From IMG/VR virus record IMGVR_UViG_3300027710_000006, positions 1-32,777 of that record: a stretch of DNA of 32,777 nt; one strand, 5' to 3'. How positions within the stretch are numbered: position 1 is the first letter of the stretch; every line of letters begins with the position of its first letter. Below are positions 1-7,237 of the stretch, piece after piece. The translations under genes and the position numbers were made by a program. The notes under the pieces were generated by a model. The model was not told where the DNA came from, searched no databases, and saw only the letters and a list, made by a program, of their open reading frames with translations. Origin of the DNA: a virus.

Positions 1-127
1 GCTTGCTGATATTCTTTTGTCCCGAAAGTTATGCAGATTGGCATTTGCTTTTAATGTAATTATAAATGTTTAAGTCGCTAAAATAATATTCTTTTTGCTC
101 TTCTACAAGTTTTTGCGAATCGCCATA
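1..127. repeat. Direct terminal repeat, left copy (circular-map overlap)
   Basis: Bases 1-127 are identical to 32651-32777. A perfect repeat of exactly 127 bases at both contig ends is the usual trace of a de Bruijn assembly with k=127 closing on a circular or terminally redundant molecule. The GT10 gene stop (29-31) lies 13 bases from the start codon of the next gene, whose complete copy starts at 32694 (equivalent to 44), so the gene order is continuous across the join. The non-redundant length is 32,650 bp. A real 127 bp terminal repeat on virion DNA cannot be excluded from sequence alone. Confidence 0.95.
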
Positions 128-808
128 GCTTGCAAGCGAAATAATAGCCTCTAAACGTTGCATTGTATTCTCAGCAATGGCCGAATAAGGTATCGGAAAC
201 GCATTGCAGATGACAATATCCCAAAATTTTTCAGTTACATAATAGTCCTCAATTGAATTTTCAATGCAAATTGACGTATGATAATCAATCAATCCGTCTT
301 TTTTGTCTTTTAATTCGCCTTTGTATCTGGCATCTTTAATGTCCCAACCTTTGCCGTAAATATCAATGTCCAAATCAGATGCTAATATCTTTTCAACTAA
401 TTCATTCCTGAATCCATATAACGTCCCCTCTCTCGGTTCTTGTTTAGCAACTATAAAACTACACTTTTTAGTTTTTTCAGTCTTTAAATTTATTGCCTCT
501 TCGTAATCTAAGCCACTCCAATTAAACATCATTGGCAATTGATTATTAACTGGTGCGATAAACTCAGCAACTTGGCCGTTCCAATCTTTATAATTATCCG
601 ACCAACTTGGTTCTTGTGCAAACACAAAGGTTTTTGCAGGGTCTTTTATCTTTTCTGTCGTGTTATTAAATATAAATAATAAATCATAATCATTCCCAGA
701 CGTAAATTCAAAGTTTTTGACCGCATTTTTTGGAGCAAATTGTCTCATGACCTCATTTGCCAATGTCTCAGATGTGGCATAGTTGCTCGTTAATTTTACC
801 TTTAGCAT
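29..808 (-). CDS. GT10 family alpha-1,3-fucosyltransferase-like glycosyltransferase
   Basis: This 259-residue protein carries the signature of GT10 fucosyltransferases at residues 176-208: a YHTSICIENS block, then DYYVTEKFWD, then AFPIPY. It matches the family pattern of F-x-FENS, DY(I/V)TEK and a P(V/I)P ending, and in that family the E-N-S and TEK residues bind GDP-fucose. The N-terminal part contains FVFAQEPSW (61-69), resembling the family's acceptor half. Known members transfer L-fucose from GDP-fucose to N-acetylglucosamine or related sugars. No signal peptide or membrane segment is seen, so it should act in the cytoplasm. It overlaps the upstream gene by 7 bases and the downstream gene (across the map junction) by 16 bases, which places it inside one glycan-modification operon. 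The actual donor and acceptor are unknown. Confidence 0.85.
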   Translation of the reverse strand: MLKVKLTSNYATSETLANEVMRQFAPKNAVKNFEFTSGNDYDLLFIFNNTTEKIKDPAKTFVFAQEPSWSDNYKDWNGQVAEFIAPVNNQLPMMFNWSGLDYEEAINLKTEKTKKCSFIVAKQEPREGTLYGFRNELVEKILASDLDIDIYGKGWDIKDARYKGELKDKKDGLIDYHTSICIENSIEDYYVTEKFWDIVICNAFPIPYSAIAENTMQRLEAIISLASYGDSQKLVEEQKEYYFSDLNIYNYIKSKCQSA

Positions 809-1479
809 AAATGTTTAATTTTAAAGTTTTTAGTTGCACAAAAAGTCGAGAAAAAACGCTCACAAATGAATGTGTGCATCGGATAAAACTCAACGCCAGT
901 GATTGCCTTTATTTTTTCTTTTGAAAATCTGCCTGACTTGTATTTAGTGTCTGTGTATAATCGTTCCTGAAGCCATATATTGTCCCACTGAGACATTATA
1001 TCCATCAAAGGGATTAACCACGTGGAAACATATTCCTCGTATATCTCAGAGCGTGTAACATGCGCATTTTGATAAATGGTCGGAGTCTGCAATCGGTCTA
1101 TTCTTAGGCCATTAAACTGGTCAAAAATATGTTGAGCGGTTTGAATTATTCCAGAATGCCAGTTCTCAGCCACTCTCCAGACATTTGGCTGCGTGTGCAA
1201 GCGATAAAATGTGTATATGTCAGCATCTTTGACATCTGCCTCTAAATTTTTAAGCCAATAGGAGTTTTTAGATTCAAATTGCCACGAAAAAATGCCAAAG
1301 TATTCAGCCTCTTTATGCTTTCCCTGCTCTATTAACTCACGAATGATGTGGTTTTCAAACGCAGGTTGCAACTCTTTACCCTCGTAAATTGAATTGTCAT
1401 ATCCAATCGCATTTGGAGTAATATATTTTTTTGTCTTTTCGTCAAAAAAGATTTGATAAATTATTGATTTTGCAGCCAT
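802..1479 (-). CDS. Putative glycosyltransferase-like protein (DUF4422-like tail motif)
   Basis: A 225-residue protein that I do not recognise with certainty. It begins with a beta-strand-like IIYQIFF segment followed by an N-x-Y-D-N-S-I-Y stretch. It has a YFGIFSWQF segment near residue 60 and ends with a YPMHTFICERFFSTF block. The last resembles the closing motif of polysaccharide-type transferases of the DUF4422 kind, where an aromatic-rich stretch precedes ER(L/F)(L/F). No clear D-x-D is visible. It overlaps the neighbouring genes by 7 bases (GT10 gene) and 19 bases (58-residue gene) and lies within a run of glycosyltransferase genes. That context is the main reason for the call. It could be a processing or chain-length protein instead. 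Confidence 0.45.
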   Translation of the reverse strand: MAAKSIIYQIFFDEKTKKYITPNAIGYDNSIYEGKELQPAFENHIIRELIEQGKHKEAEYFGIFSWQFESKNSYWLKNLEADVKDADIYTFYRLHTQPNVWRVAENWHSGIIQTAQHIFDQFNGLRIDRLQTPTIYQNAHVTRSEIYEEYVSTWLIPLMDIMSQWDNIWLQERLYTDTKYKSGRFSKEKIKAITGVEFYPMHTFICERFFSTFCATKNFKIKHLC

Positions 1480-1637
1480 CTGTATGCTCTTTTATAACAC
1501 GACCCGCACCCAGTTGACAACCTATTGCCAGTTGCTCTTTTGTACATGTCAAATATTAGATTCCACGTTGTATCCTTTCTGTTCATAGCTTGCCCGCCTT
1601 GCGAGTCAACATATATTTTAAGTTCTGGAATTGTCAT
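1461..1637 (-). CDS. Small protein with C-G-S-C motif, first gene of the glycan cassette
   Basis: This 58-residue protein starts MTIPELKIYV and contains GNRLSTGCGSCYKRA near its C-terminus. The C-x-x-C pair could bind a metal or form a disulfide, but no partner pair is present, so dimerisation would be needed for a zinc site. I chose ATG at 1637 over the in-frame GTG at 1661. It lies 4 bases after a TATATTTG promoter element, whereas the GTG would be upstream of the inferred transcription start and inside the terminator's T-run region. It leads the glycosyltransferase operon. The function is unknown. Confidence 0.7.
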   Translation of the reverse strand: MTIPELKIYVDSQGGQAMNRKDTTWNLIFDMYKRATGNRLSTGCGSCYKRAYRWLQNQ

Positions 1638-1641
1638 AGGG

Positions 1642-1649
1642 CAAATATA
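1642..1649 (-). promoter_or_regulatory. Promoter -7 element TATATTTG for the glycan cassette
   Basis: On the minus strand TATATTTG matches the Bacteroidota sigma-A -7 consensus TAnnTTTG. It is followed by four bases (CCCT) and then the ATG at 1637. In this promoter class transcription starts a few bases after the G, so the mRNA would be essentially leaderless. It lies directly downstream of a strong terminator, as expected for a new transcription unit. No TTTG -33 box occurs at the usual 17-23 base spacing. Confidence 0.6.
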
Positions 1650-1661
1650 GTAATATTTCAC

Positions 1662-1700
1662 AAAAAAAAGAGAGGCGACATGTCAAACATATCGCCTCTC
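1662..1700 (-). terminator. Intrinsic terminator after the capsid/tail-tube unit
   Basis: On the minus strand GAGAGGCGA (1700-1692) pairs perfectly with TCGCCTCTC (1678-1670), a 9 bp GC-rich stem. After one mismatch a further 4 bp (ATGT/ACAT) closes a 3-base loop. Eight T residues follow (1669-1662). This is a textbook rho-independent terminator for transcripts coming from the tail tube gene. Confidence 0.92.
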
Positions 1701-1721
1701 CAAACATTTTTCTAAAACTAA

Positions 1722-2288
1722 TTAAGCAATTTTGCTTTCTAAGTAAGATTTTGTCGCTTGGTAGCTTGTTACAAAGAAATCTGGTGCTAATTCTGGCTCG
1801 CCACCCATTGGTTGCGATAACGTGATATTGAACGCATTGTCATCGCCAATTAAAACTCCAGTCGCTTTTGTAAGCGCAGTGATTTCTAATCCCGCAGATT
1901 TTCCGTACAATTCGAAAGTACCATTTGTCTTTTCTACTACAACGAATAAATCGTCAATTAATTTTAAATTATCCCAAACATTTTTGGCATCTTGAGTTTG
2001 TTGCTGAAATTTACCAGTAATCGTTTGTGTAAACGATTTGATATTGTTTTCGCCAGTAACCAATTCTTGAGAAGCACCTGCACTTTTTGTTTTTGCGCAG
2101 AACTTGTAAAGATAGTTGTATGGTTGTAAACCTATTGCAGTAACAACGCCCTCAGAATCTGTGGTAAATCCACTATCGGTTAAATCCGATAGTGAACCCA
2201 CATAAATGTTTTTGGCTTTTATTCCACCTACTGATTGCAAATCTTCGCAAGTTGCGCAGGCTAATCCACTAACTATTCCACATGGCAT
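1722..2288 (-). CDS. Putative major tail tube protein
   Basis: A 188-residue protein with no membrane segment and a repeated beta-strand pattern. The C-terminal half holds a FVVVEKTNGTFELYG segment, then a GLEITALTKATG segment, then a block ending in a proline-rich E-P-E-L-A-P stretch. This layout (small beta-sandwich protein with a turn like 'A-T-G-x-x-x-G-D') is what tail tube proteins of siphoviruses often look like, but the call is from fold pattern and position, not strict motifs. It follows the capsid gene and is the last gene before a strong terminator. It is preceded by the best Shine-Dalgarno sequence that I found in the window (2297-2302), which fits a very highly expressed virion protein. 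The N-terminus carries C3, C11 and C14. Alternative: another abundant head or tail decoration protein. Confidence 0.6.
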   Translation of the reverse strand: MPCGIVSGLACATCEDLQSVGGIKAKNIYVGSLSDLTDSGFTTDSEGVVTAIGLQPYNYLYKFCAKTKSAGASQELVTGENNIKSFTQTITGKFQQQTQDAKNVWDNLKLIDDLFVVVEKTNGTFELYGKSAGLEITALTKATGVLIGDDNAFNITLSQPMGGEPELAPDFFVTSYQATKSYLESKIA

Positions 2289-2296
2289 ATTGTTGT

Positions 2297-2302
2297 CTCC
2301 TT
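2297..2302 (-). promoter_or_regulatory. Strong Shine-Dalgarno site of the tail tube gene
   Basis: The minus strand reads AAGGAG followed by ACAACAAT and ATG (2288), an 8-base spacing. Most other starts in this genome have only A-rich leaders or stop-start overlaps, as is usual in Bacteroidota, so this full anti-SD match stands out and fixes the start codon. Confidence 0.7.
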
Positions 2303-2319
2303 TTTTTTAAGTTAAATAA

Positions 2320-3294
2320 TTATGATAAAGCGATTACAGATAAATCACCATAGATGTATTGAGTTCCCATTTTAAACTCAGCATCGATGTAATTCATTTT
2401 GTCTCTCTTATCATAAAAGAAATCTAATGTATTTGTGTCAGAAATCGCATCTGTACCAATTACCAAGTTCTCTTTGTAAGTATAAACCGCTCTGTGTTTG
2501 TGGTTCATATTGTTAGCATTGATAATTTGAGACCAACGTGATTTCTTGTAAACTGGAATGCCTCTAAACATTAACATTCTCGCACCTGCCTCAACCATAT
2601 CCCATGACTTATCACCACAACAAGCATCCTCACGACAAGTCAAATAATTGTCATAAAGTTCTCTGGTTAAAGCGAAATATTTATCGCCCTCTGGCATTTG
2701 GTCTAAAATGTCTGGTGCTGCTTCGTACATAGAACGCAATGTGTCTAATGCAGTGCAGTCAGCTAATGTGCTTGCAATCGTTACTTTTTCAACATCGTAA
2801 GCATTTGCACCTGCGATTAAGCGAGTCCAGATACCAGTACATGAAGCTAAAGTGTCATTTGTTGAGTTCTCATCACCAAACCAAGCAATATCGTAAACGT
2901 CTAAACGCACTGCGTTTGTTACTTTCTCGATAATGTAGTTTTCAACGATAGTTCCCTCTAAGTTTTGAGCCTCGTTTCCAGTTCTCAAATACTCTTCCAT
3001 GAAAGTGTTTTTTAAGTTCTTAGCACATTGGTCTAAGTTTACCTTTAAATCACATACTTCAATAAATTTCTCAGTGATGTCAACTACATCGCCTGCATTA
3101 TCACGACCGCAACCAACAGACGGACGAACTACGCCAGAAAGAATTGTGTCTAATGCTAATTGTCTTTTAGACTTAATGTCCAAAATGATTCTGAATTCGT
3201 TTTGTAACTCTGGAGTTAAAAACGTTGGTTTAATTAAAACCTCGTTAGCTTGTTGCCCTGCCCAACTAACGTTAATGTCTAATACATCTGCCAT
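2320..3294 (-). CDS. Major capsid protein, HK97-fold type
   Basis: A 324-residue protein directly downstream of the prohead protease gene, the usual position for a major capsid protein. The N-terminal third is mixed helix, with an apparent E-loop-like region around residues 60-95. The C-terminal part has RGIPVYKKSRW (about 243-253) and ends in a segment with NLVIGTD, DKRDKMNY, F-K-M-G and LSVIA. This P-domain/A-domain pattern is typical of capsid proteins of Bacteroidota siphoviruses. Eight cysteines are spread through the chain (62, 81, 90, 152, 180, 220, 225, 226), unusually many for a phage capsid protein. The start has an A-rich leader. The call rests on length, order and general pattern. 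Confidence 0.75.
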   Translation of the reverse strand: MADVLDINVSWAGQQANEVLIKPTFLTPELQNEFRIILDIKSKRQLALDTILSGVVRPSVGCGRDNAGDVVDITEKFIEVCDLKVNLDQCAKNLKNTFMEEYLRTGNEAQNLEGTIVENYIIEKVTNAVRLDVYDIAWFGDENSTNDTLASCTGIWTRLIAGANAYDVEKVTIASTLADCTALDTLRSMYEAAPDILDQMPEGDKYFALTRELYDNYLTCREDACCGDKSWDMVEAGARMLMFRGIPVYKKSRWSQIINANNMNHKHRAVYTYKENLVIGTDAISDTNTLDFFYDKRDKMNYIDAEFKMGTQYIYGDLSVIALS

Positions 3295-3322
3295 TTTCTT
3301 GTTGTTTTATTTTTTGTTTAAA

Positions 3323-4411
3323 TTAATATTGCTTTTTCAAATTTGCTGCTACTAAGTCAAATGGAGACGTTTTAACTTCTGCCTTTGCTGCTGCTGCGTT
3401 TACTACTTTAGTCTCAGCCGTTTCAACTAATGACTTTAATGCTTTGAACTCTTTGTCCATTTTCGCTTTGAATGCTGCGCTTGCAGTTTCAATAGTTACT
3501 TTCTCTTCTTTTAATGCAGTGATTTCCGCAGTTAATGACTCAACTTGTGCTTTTAATGTTTCCACTTCAGCTTCTGCCACAACTGGAACTACAACTTGCT
3601 CAACCTCTACGATTTCAGCAACCATTCCCTCTGCGCTAACCATGATTTTTTTCCCAGATGCTAATTCATATTCGCCCTCTGTTAATGGAGTCATGAATGT
3701 TGCGTCAGAAAAAACTGGAATACCTACTTCTAACTCTTCAGCTTGGTAGTAAATTTCAGTAACTCCGTCAGACAAAAATTCTGCTCCGTTTGTTGGCTCT
3801 GTGCCAGTTAATGCTTCCTCAATAGCCTTGAATGCTGAAGCAATTTTGTTTTTAAAATTTGTATCCATTTTTATTTTATCGTTAAATTTTCCATAAGCTG
3901 CAATTGGCATCCTTACTGCGTCAACAAATCCCATTTCTTTGGCTTGTTGTGGTGTCATGTAAGTTGTTTTATCCATCATTGACATGATGTCATCAATTGA
4001 TTTGTTTGTTTTTTTAGCGTAATTCTGAGCAAGGATTGTGTCGATTTGAGACAAAGCCTCAGCCGTTGACTTAATTTCGTTTGCAGTTCCTTGCGCTCCG
4101 CCACTTGAATTGTGAATCATATACTGAGCAGTCTCAGACATTTCCACATAAGATGCCGCAGATGCAATTAGTGTAGCAATTGAGCCACAAAACCCATGAA
4201 TGTAAGCGGTGATTTTTAGACCTGCGTCCTGCAAGTCATTGTAAATAGAAAAACCCTCGTAAACGCTGCCGCCACGTGAGTTAATAATCAATCGAATTTC
4301 TTTTGACCCCTGATTTTGAGCCTTTGCAATTTCTGCTCTGACATAGTCAGCCGACAATTCACCTTTGTCAGTTCCAATGTCTTTATTTATTAGCAAATTG
4401 TAAATTTCCAT
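3323..4411 (-). CDS. ClpP/S14-type prohead maturation protease with C-terminal scaffold domain
   Basis: Residues 1-170 form a ClpP-like serine peptidase: INSRGGSVYEG (43-53) is the oxyanion-hole glycine segment, GFCGSIAT places the nucleophile at S77, YMIHNSSGG the histidine at H100, and MMDKTTYM the aspartate at D147, followed by A-K-E-M-G-F-V-D. After residue 180 comes an acidic, alanine/valine/glutamate-rich region with a strong coiled coil (about 280-345), ending SPFDLVAANLKKQY. This protease-scaffold fusion is common in phages whose scaffold is cleaved during capsid maturation. It is followed by the capsid gene after 28 bases. A TAACTTTG promoter element sits 5 bases before its ATG, so it begins the head-gene transcription unit. 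Confidence 0.9.
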   Translation of the reverse strand: MEIYNLLINKDIGTDKGELSADYVRAEIAKAQNQGSKEIRLIINSRGGSVYEGFSIYNDLQDAGLKITAYIHGFCGSIATLIASAASYVEMSETAQYMIHNSSGGAQGTANEIKSTAEALSQIDTILAQNYAKKTNKSIDDIMSMMDKTTYMTPQQAKEMGFVDAVRMPIAAYGKFNDKIKMDTNFKNKIASAFKAIEEALTGTEPTNGAEFLSDGVTEIYYQAEELEVGIPVFSDATFMTPLTEGEYELASGKKIMVSAEGMVAEIVEVEQVVVPVVAEAEVETLKAQVESLTAEITALKEEKVTIETASAAFKAKMDKEFKALKSLVETAETKVVNAAAAKAEVKTSPFDLVAANLKKQY

Positions 4412-4416
4412 GTTAA

Positions 4417-4424
4417 CAAAGTTA
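4417..4424 (-). promoter_or_regulatory. Promoter -7 element TAACTTTG for protease-capsid-tail tube genes
   Basis: The minus strand TAACTTTG is followed by five bases and the protease ATG at 4411, matching Bacteroidota TAnnTTTG with leaderless spacing. It is identical to the element at 7633-7640. A 6 bp palindrome with a 3-base loop, TGTAAA-AAG-TTTACA, lies about 20 bases upstream in the same 51-base gap and could be an operator. No -33 TTTG is seen at standard spacing. Confidence 0.6.
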
Positions 4425-4462
4425 GCGGAAATAGAAATATGCTTTTTGTAAACTTTTTACAA

Positions 4463-4708
4463 TTATATTTTCTTTACAATATAGATGACTGAATGAATTG
4501 ACTTGCAATATTTCTCTGCTAAGTCAGCATAAATAATCATTTTGCTTTTTTTATTTTTAATCACTTGCTCTTCATATTCGCAACGGATTAAATAACGCTC
4601 CATGTCGCCAGTTGTTAGCGCACATTTCTCAGCTAAATGATAGGCAACATTATTGCAATCCCCGAACGTTGTGTCGATTCTGGTGTAAAATTCCTTTTCA
4701 ATGTTCAT
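4463..4708 (-). CDS. Small hypothetical protein, 81 residues
   Basis: I do not recognise this protein. It starts MNIEKEFYTR, has four cysteines, and ends in a basic, isoleucine-rich segment (SIHSVIYIVKKI). The region from about residue 57 (KMIIYADLAEKYCKSIHSVIYIV) resembles a helix-turn-helix, with A-D-L-A-E-K-Y-x-x-S as helix-turn. A DNA-binding role is therefore possible. It starts by ATGA overlap with the 39-residue gene upstream (stop 4705-4707, start 4708), so it is translated with the tape-measure unit. Confidence 0.6.
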   Translation of the reverse strand: MNIEKEFYTRIDTTFGDCNNVAYHLAEKCALTTGDMERYLIRCEYEEQVIKNKKSKMIIYADLAEKYCKSIHSVIYIVKKI

Positions 4709-4824
4709 TTACCTTGTCCTCTATATTTTTTAACTTGTTTATTTTTTGCTTTCGCTGCTCTGCCAGTCTTTCGTTTCCCGAAATTTACTTTGATTTTTTG
4801 TGCCGTTGCTTTTGCCTTTGCCAT
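4705..4824 (-). CDS. Very small basic protein, 39 residues
   Basis: The reading frame MAKAKATAQKIKVNFGKRKTG continues to KKYRGQGK and stop. About a third of its residues are lysine or arginine, and almost none are acidic. The start codon overlaps the tape-measure stop as TAATG (4824) and the stop overlaps the next start as ATGA (4707), so the frame is bracketed by coupled junctions on both sides. That is strong evidence that it is real despite its size. Such a peptide could bind nucleic acid or be packaged in the capsid. The function is unknown. Confidence 0.75.
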   Translation of the reverse strand: MAKAKATAQKIKVNFGKRKTGRAAKAKNKQVKKYRGQGK

Positions 4825-7196
4825 TATAATGATGTGCTTGTTTCTATGACTCTAAGTCTGTTTTGAACTTCTGTTATTTCGGTTGCGCTTACTACTAATT
4901 GCAATCCTTTCAATGCCTCTGCAATGTTTATACTGCTATCAATCGCAGCGTCTGGAGTTACCATCCCGCCGTTAGCAAATCCAGGTACTCCAATGCGCTT
5001 AAATGTATTTGAGCCACCTAAAGCCGCTTGTTGTCTTTGGTTTAAAATAACCTCTCCAGTTTTAATTGTTGCTAATAAATTATCGCCATTTTTTCTACGA
5101 ATAGGCATTCCCATTCCTGCTCCAATTCGAGTACCAGATAAACCGCCATTTGCAAAGCCATCAACATATCCGCCCTCAGCGAATTGTGGCACTTCTACGG
5201 CTCTAAGTTCTCGCACCCTTTGGTAACCTTGCAACAAAGCAATTCCCGCATTTATAGGCGCTAAAACTGCGCCAACTCCAAATGGCAATTTAGATGTTGA
5301 TTCGTAAATATTTTGAGCAGATGTTAACGTGCTAATAATTGTCGCAGCTATTGCCAATGCTTTTCCCTCTTTTGTATTCTCTCCTAATATTTTAGACAAC
5401 GCCATGAACGATTGGCCAACTGCTGCCAACGCCTCAATTCTGGCTTTTGCCGTTTCCTCTTCAATCTTTACAATTGCAGCATTGTTTTTTGCAATCTCAA
5501 CTTTCTTTTGCTCTTCTGTTTTCTTTGTATCTGCTAAAATTAAAGCATTTTGATTTTGTAGTATAGCAATTTCGGCTGCATTTTTATCCTCTAAATTAGT
5601 TGCCTCAACTTGTGCAAGTTCTAATTCATATTGCAATTTCTGCTCGTCTAATTGTTTTTGCTCCTCATCGTTGGCAATCTTATTGTCAGTAACAAGGTTT
5701 TGATTAGCAATCTTTAACGCAGTAATCTGGTCATCATAAGCACCAGTAATTCCATTGTATTCCTCGAGACGTTTTATTTCCTCGTTGTTTTTATCTATTT
5801 GTGATTGCTTTAAAGCGTCATCATATTGTTTCTGCGTGATTAATGCGTTCGCAAATTTCTGTTTTAAATTAGCCTCAAATTGCGCTCGGTTTAAATCGTT
5901 TATTGCTTTTTCGTTATTGAATGCGTCAACCCTCAATTTTTGCTCTTCAGATAATTGCGCCCTAACTTTGGCAGTAAATTTTTCTAATTCCTTTGCCCTA
6001 TCTTCTAAATTCTTTTTTTCTTTCTCTTTTTGCTTTTCTTTTAATGTTGCCTCAGCTTCAATCAATCCATTTATACGACCCTGATTTTTTTCTGTCTGCG
6101 TTCCCGCCGCTTGTTGTATTTCAAAACGCTTTTGTTGCGCATCTGCTAATCTCTGCTCTGCGGTGTCTCTATCTTGTCCAGTTTTAATTGCGTTTGATAA
6201 TGCTTTCGCTGCAACTGCAACTCTTCTGTTTGCTAATTCCTCGTCCTTTTTTAATTGTGCCTCTTCTAATCTGTTAGCTTCCTGCAATAAAGCAATTCTG
6301 TCTTTTTCTGTTTTAGTTCTGTCTTTAGATTGTGCAATTAAGATAGCCACATCCCTATTTGTTTGGGCGATTGACGCTTGGTTTGCACGCTCTGCGTCTT
6401 CTAAGTCGTCCAATGCCTGCACTAAGTTGTAACCCTCTGCGGCTGCCTCTCCAATTCTCGAGCCTAATCCACTAAATGCGTTCGAAAAAGAATCAAATAA
6501 TCCCCCGCCAGAACTTACCAAGTCAAAAAAGTTTTTAACCGATGACGAAATGGTTGTGATTGTCGCACTTAGTCCCTCAAAAACTCCATTAATTGCATTT
6601 GTTACTGGCTCTAATTTCATGAATGACTGAATCAATGGCGTTACTGCCATTAAAATTAAGCTAAATGGATTGCCTGCGCTTAATGCTTTGAATCCATTGC
6701 CAACTCCAGTTAATCCTTTCTCTAATGCAGGGAATTGACCGATTAATCCTTTGAATGATTCGGCATAGTTACCTACATTTCTGCGGTTGTCTCCGATTGC
6801 AGACTCCTGAGCCTTTAAAGTATCTGTTAAACTCTTTAATCTGGCCGTCTGTTCTTTTGTTGGATTGGCAAGTCGTATATATTCCGCATTCAATTCCTTT
6901 AGCAACTCACGATTTTGTTTGATTGAGTTGTTATTAAAATTAGTTGTGTCTGTGTTTGCTTTCTCGGCATTCGATAGCTCGCCAATAGACTTCTCGTTCA
7001 ACTTGTATTGACCCTCTAATGCTTTTAACTGGGCGTTATTATCCCTAAAAGCCTTTTGGTTTTCTTTAGTTGAAACATCTAATTTTGATTGCTCCTCTCG
7101 CAAGTCAGAAATTCTTTTTTTAATCTCTTCTTGATTTTTCTGGAGTTCGCCGAATTGAATATCGACATTATATACTATTGACTTTTCGTCTGCCAT
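4824..7196 (-). CDS. Tail tape-measure protein
   Basis: This 790-residue protein has the plan of tape-measure proteins: an N-terminal coiled coil (residues 10-140, with runs of E/K/Q/L), a hydrophobic central stretch (about 173-235, including FSLILMAVTPLI), a second very long coiled coil (about 260-590), a hydrophobic stretch (about 600-660), and a glycine-rich tail with FAEGGYVDGFANGG and GEVILNQRQQAALGG. The FAEGG...GEVILN pattern is recurrent at the C-terminus of siphovirus tape measures. At roughly 1.5 angstrom per residue it would set a tail of about 120 nm; this is a general rule, not a measurement. Its position before the capsid genes is unusual. A GNRA-loop hairpin lies just before its start. 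Confidence 0.92.
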   Translation of the reverse strand: MADEKSIVYNVDIQFGELQKNQEEIKKRISDLREEQSKLDVSTKENQKAFRDNNAQLKALEGQYKLNEKSIGELSNAEKANTDTTNFNNNSIKQNRELLKELNAEYIRLANPTKEQTARLKSLTDTLKAQESAIGDNRRNVGNYAESFKGLIGQFPALEKGLTGVGNGFKALSAGNPFSLILMAVTPLIQSFMKLEPVTNAINGVFEGLSATITTISSSVKNFFDLVSSGGGLFDSFSNAFSGLGSRIGEAAAEGYNLVQALDDLEDAERANQASIAQTNRDVAILIAQSKDRTKTEKDRIALLQEANRLEEAQLKKDEELANRRVAVAAKALSNAIKTGQDRDTAEQRLADAQQKRFEIQQAAGTQTEKNQGRINGLIEAEATLKEKQKEKEKKNLEDRAKELEKFTAKVRAQLSEEQKLRVDAFNNEKAINDLNRAQFEANLKQKFANALITQKQYDDALKQSQIDKNNEEIKRLEEYNGITGAYDDQITALKIANQNLVTDNKIANDEEQKQLDEQKLQYELELAQVEATNLEDKNAAEIAILQNQNALILADTKKTEEQKKVEIAKNNAAIVKIEEETAKARIEALAAVGQSFMALSKILGENTKEGKALAIAATIISTLTSAQNIYESTSKLPFGVGAVLAPINAGIALLQGYQRVRELRAVEVPQFAEGGYVDGFANGGLSGTRIGAGMGMPIRRKNGDNLLATIKTGEVILNQRQQAALGGSNTFKRIGVPGFANGGMVTPDAAIDSSINIAEALKGLQLVVSATEITEVQNRLRVIETSTSL

Positions 7197-7211
7197 TTCC
7201 TTTGTTTAAAT

Positions 7212-7231
7212 GGCGGCCGTTTCCGACCGCC
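7212..7231 (-). other. GAAA-tetraloop hairpin in the leader of the tape-measure gene
   Basis: On the minus strand GGCGGTCG-GAAA-CGGCCGCC forms an 8 bp stem with one G-U pair, closed by a GNRA tetraloop. It lies between the stop of the 81-residue gene (7238) and the tape-measure ATG (7196). The sequence after it (ATTTAAACAAAGG) lacks a T-run, so it is a poor terminator. It looks more like an mRNA processing, stability or translation-tuning structure. Confidence 0.6.
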
Positions 7232-7237
7232 GTTAAA

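Noticed and set aside
5755-6432. Plus-strand serine/phenylalanine-rich frames opposite the tape measure
   Set aside because: They are the antisense of the glutamate/lysine-rich coiled coil, which yields open S/F/C-rich frames without biological meaning.
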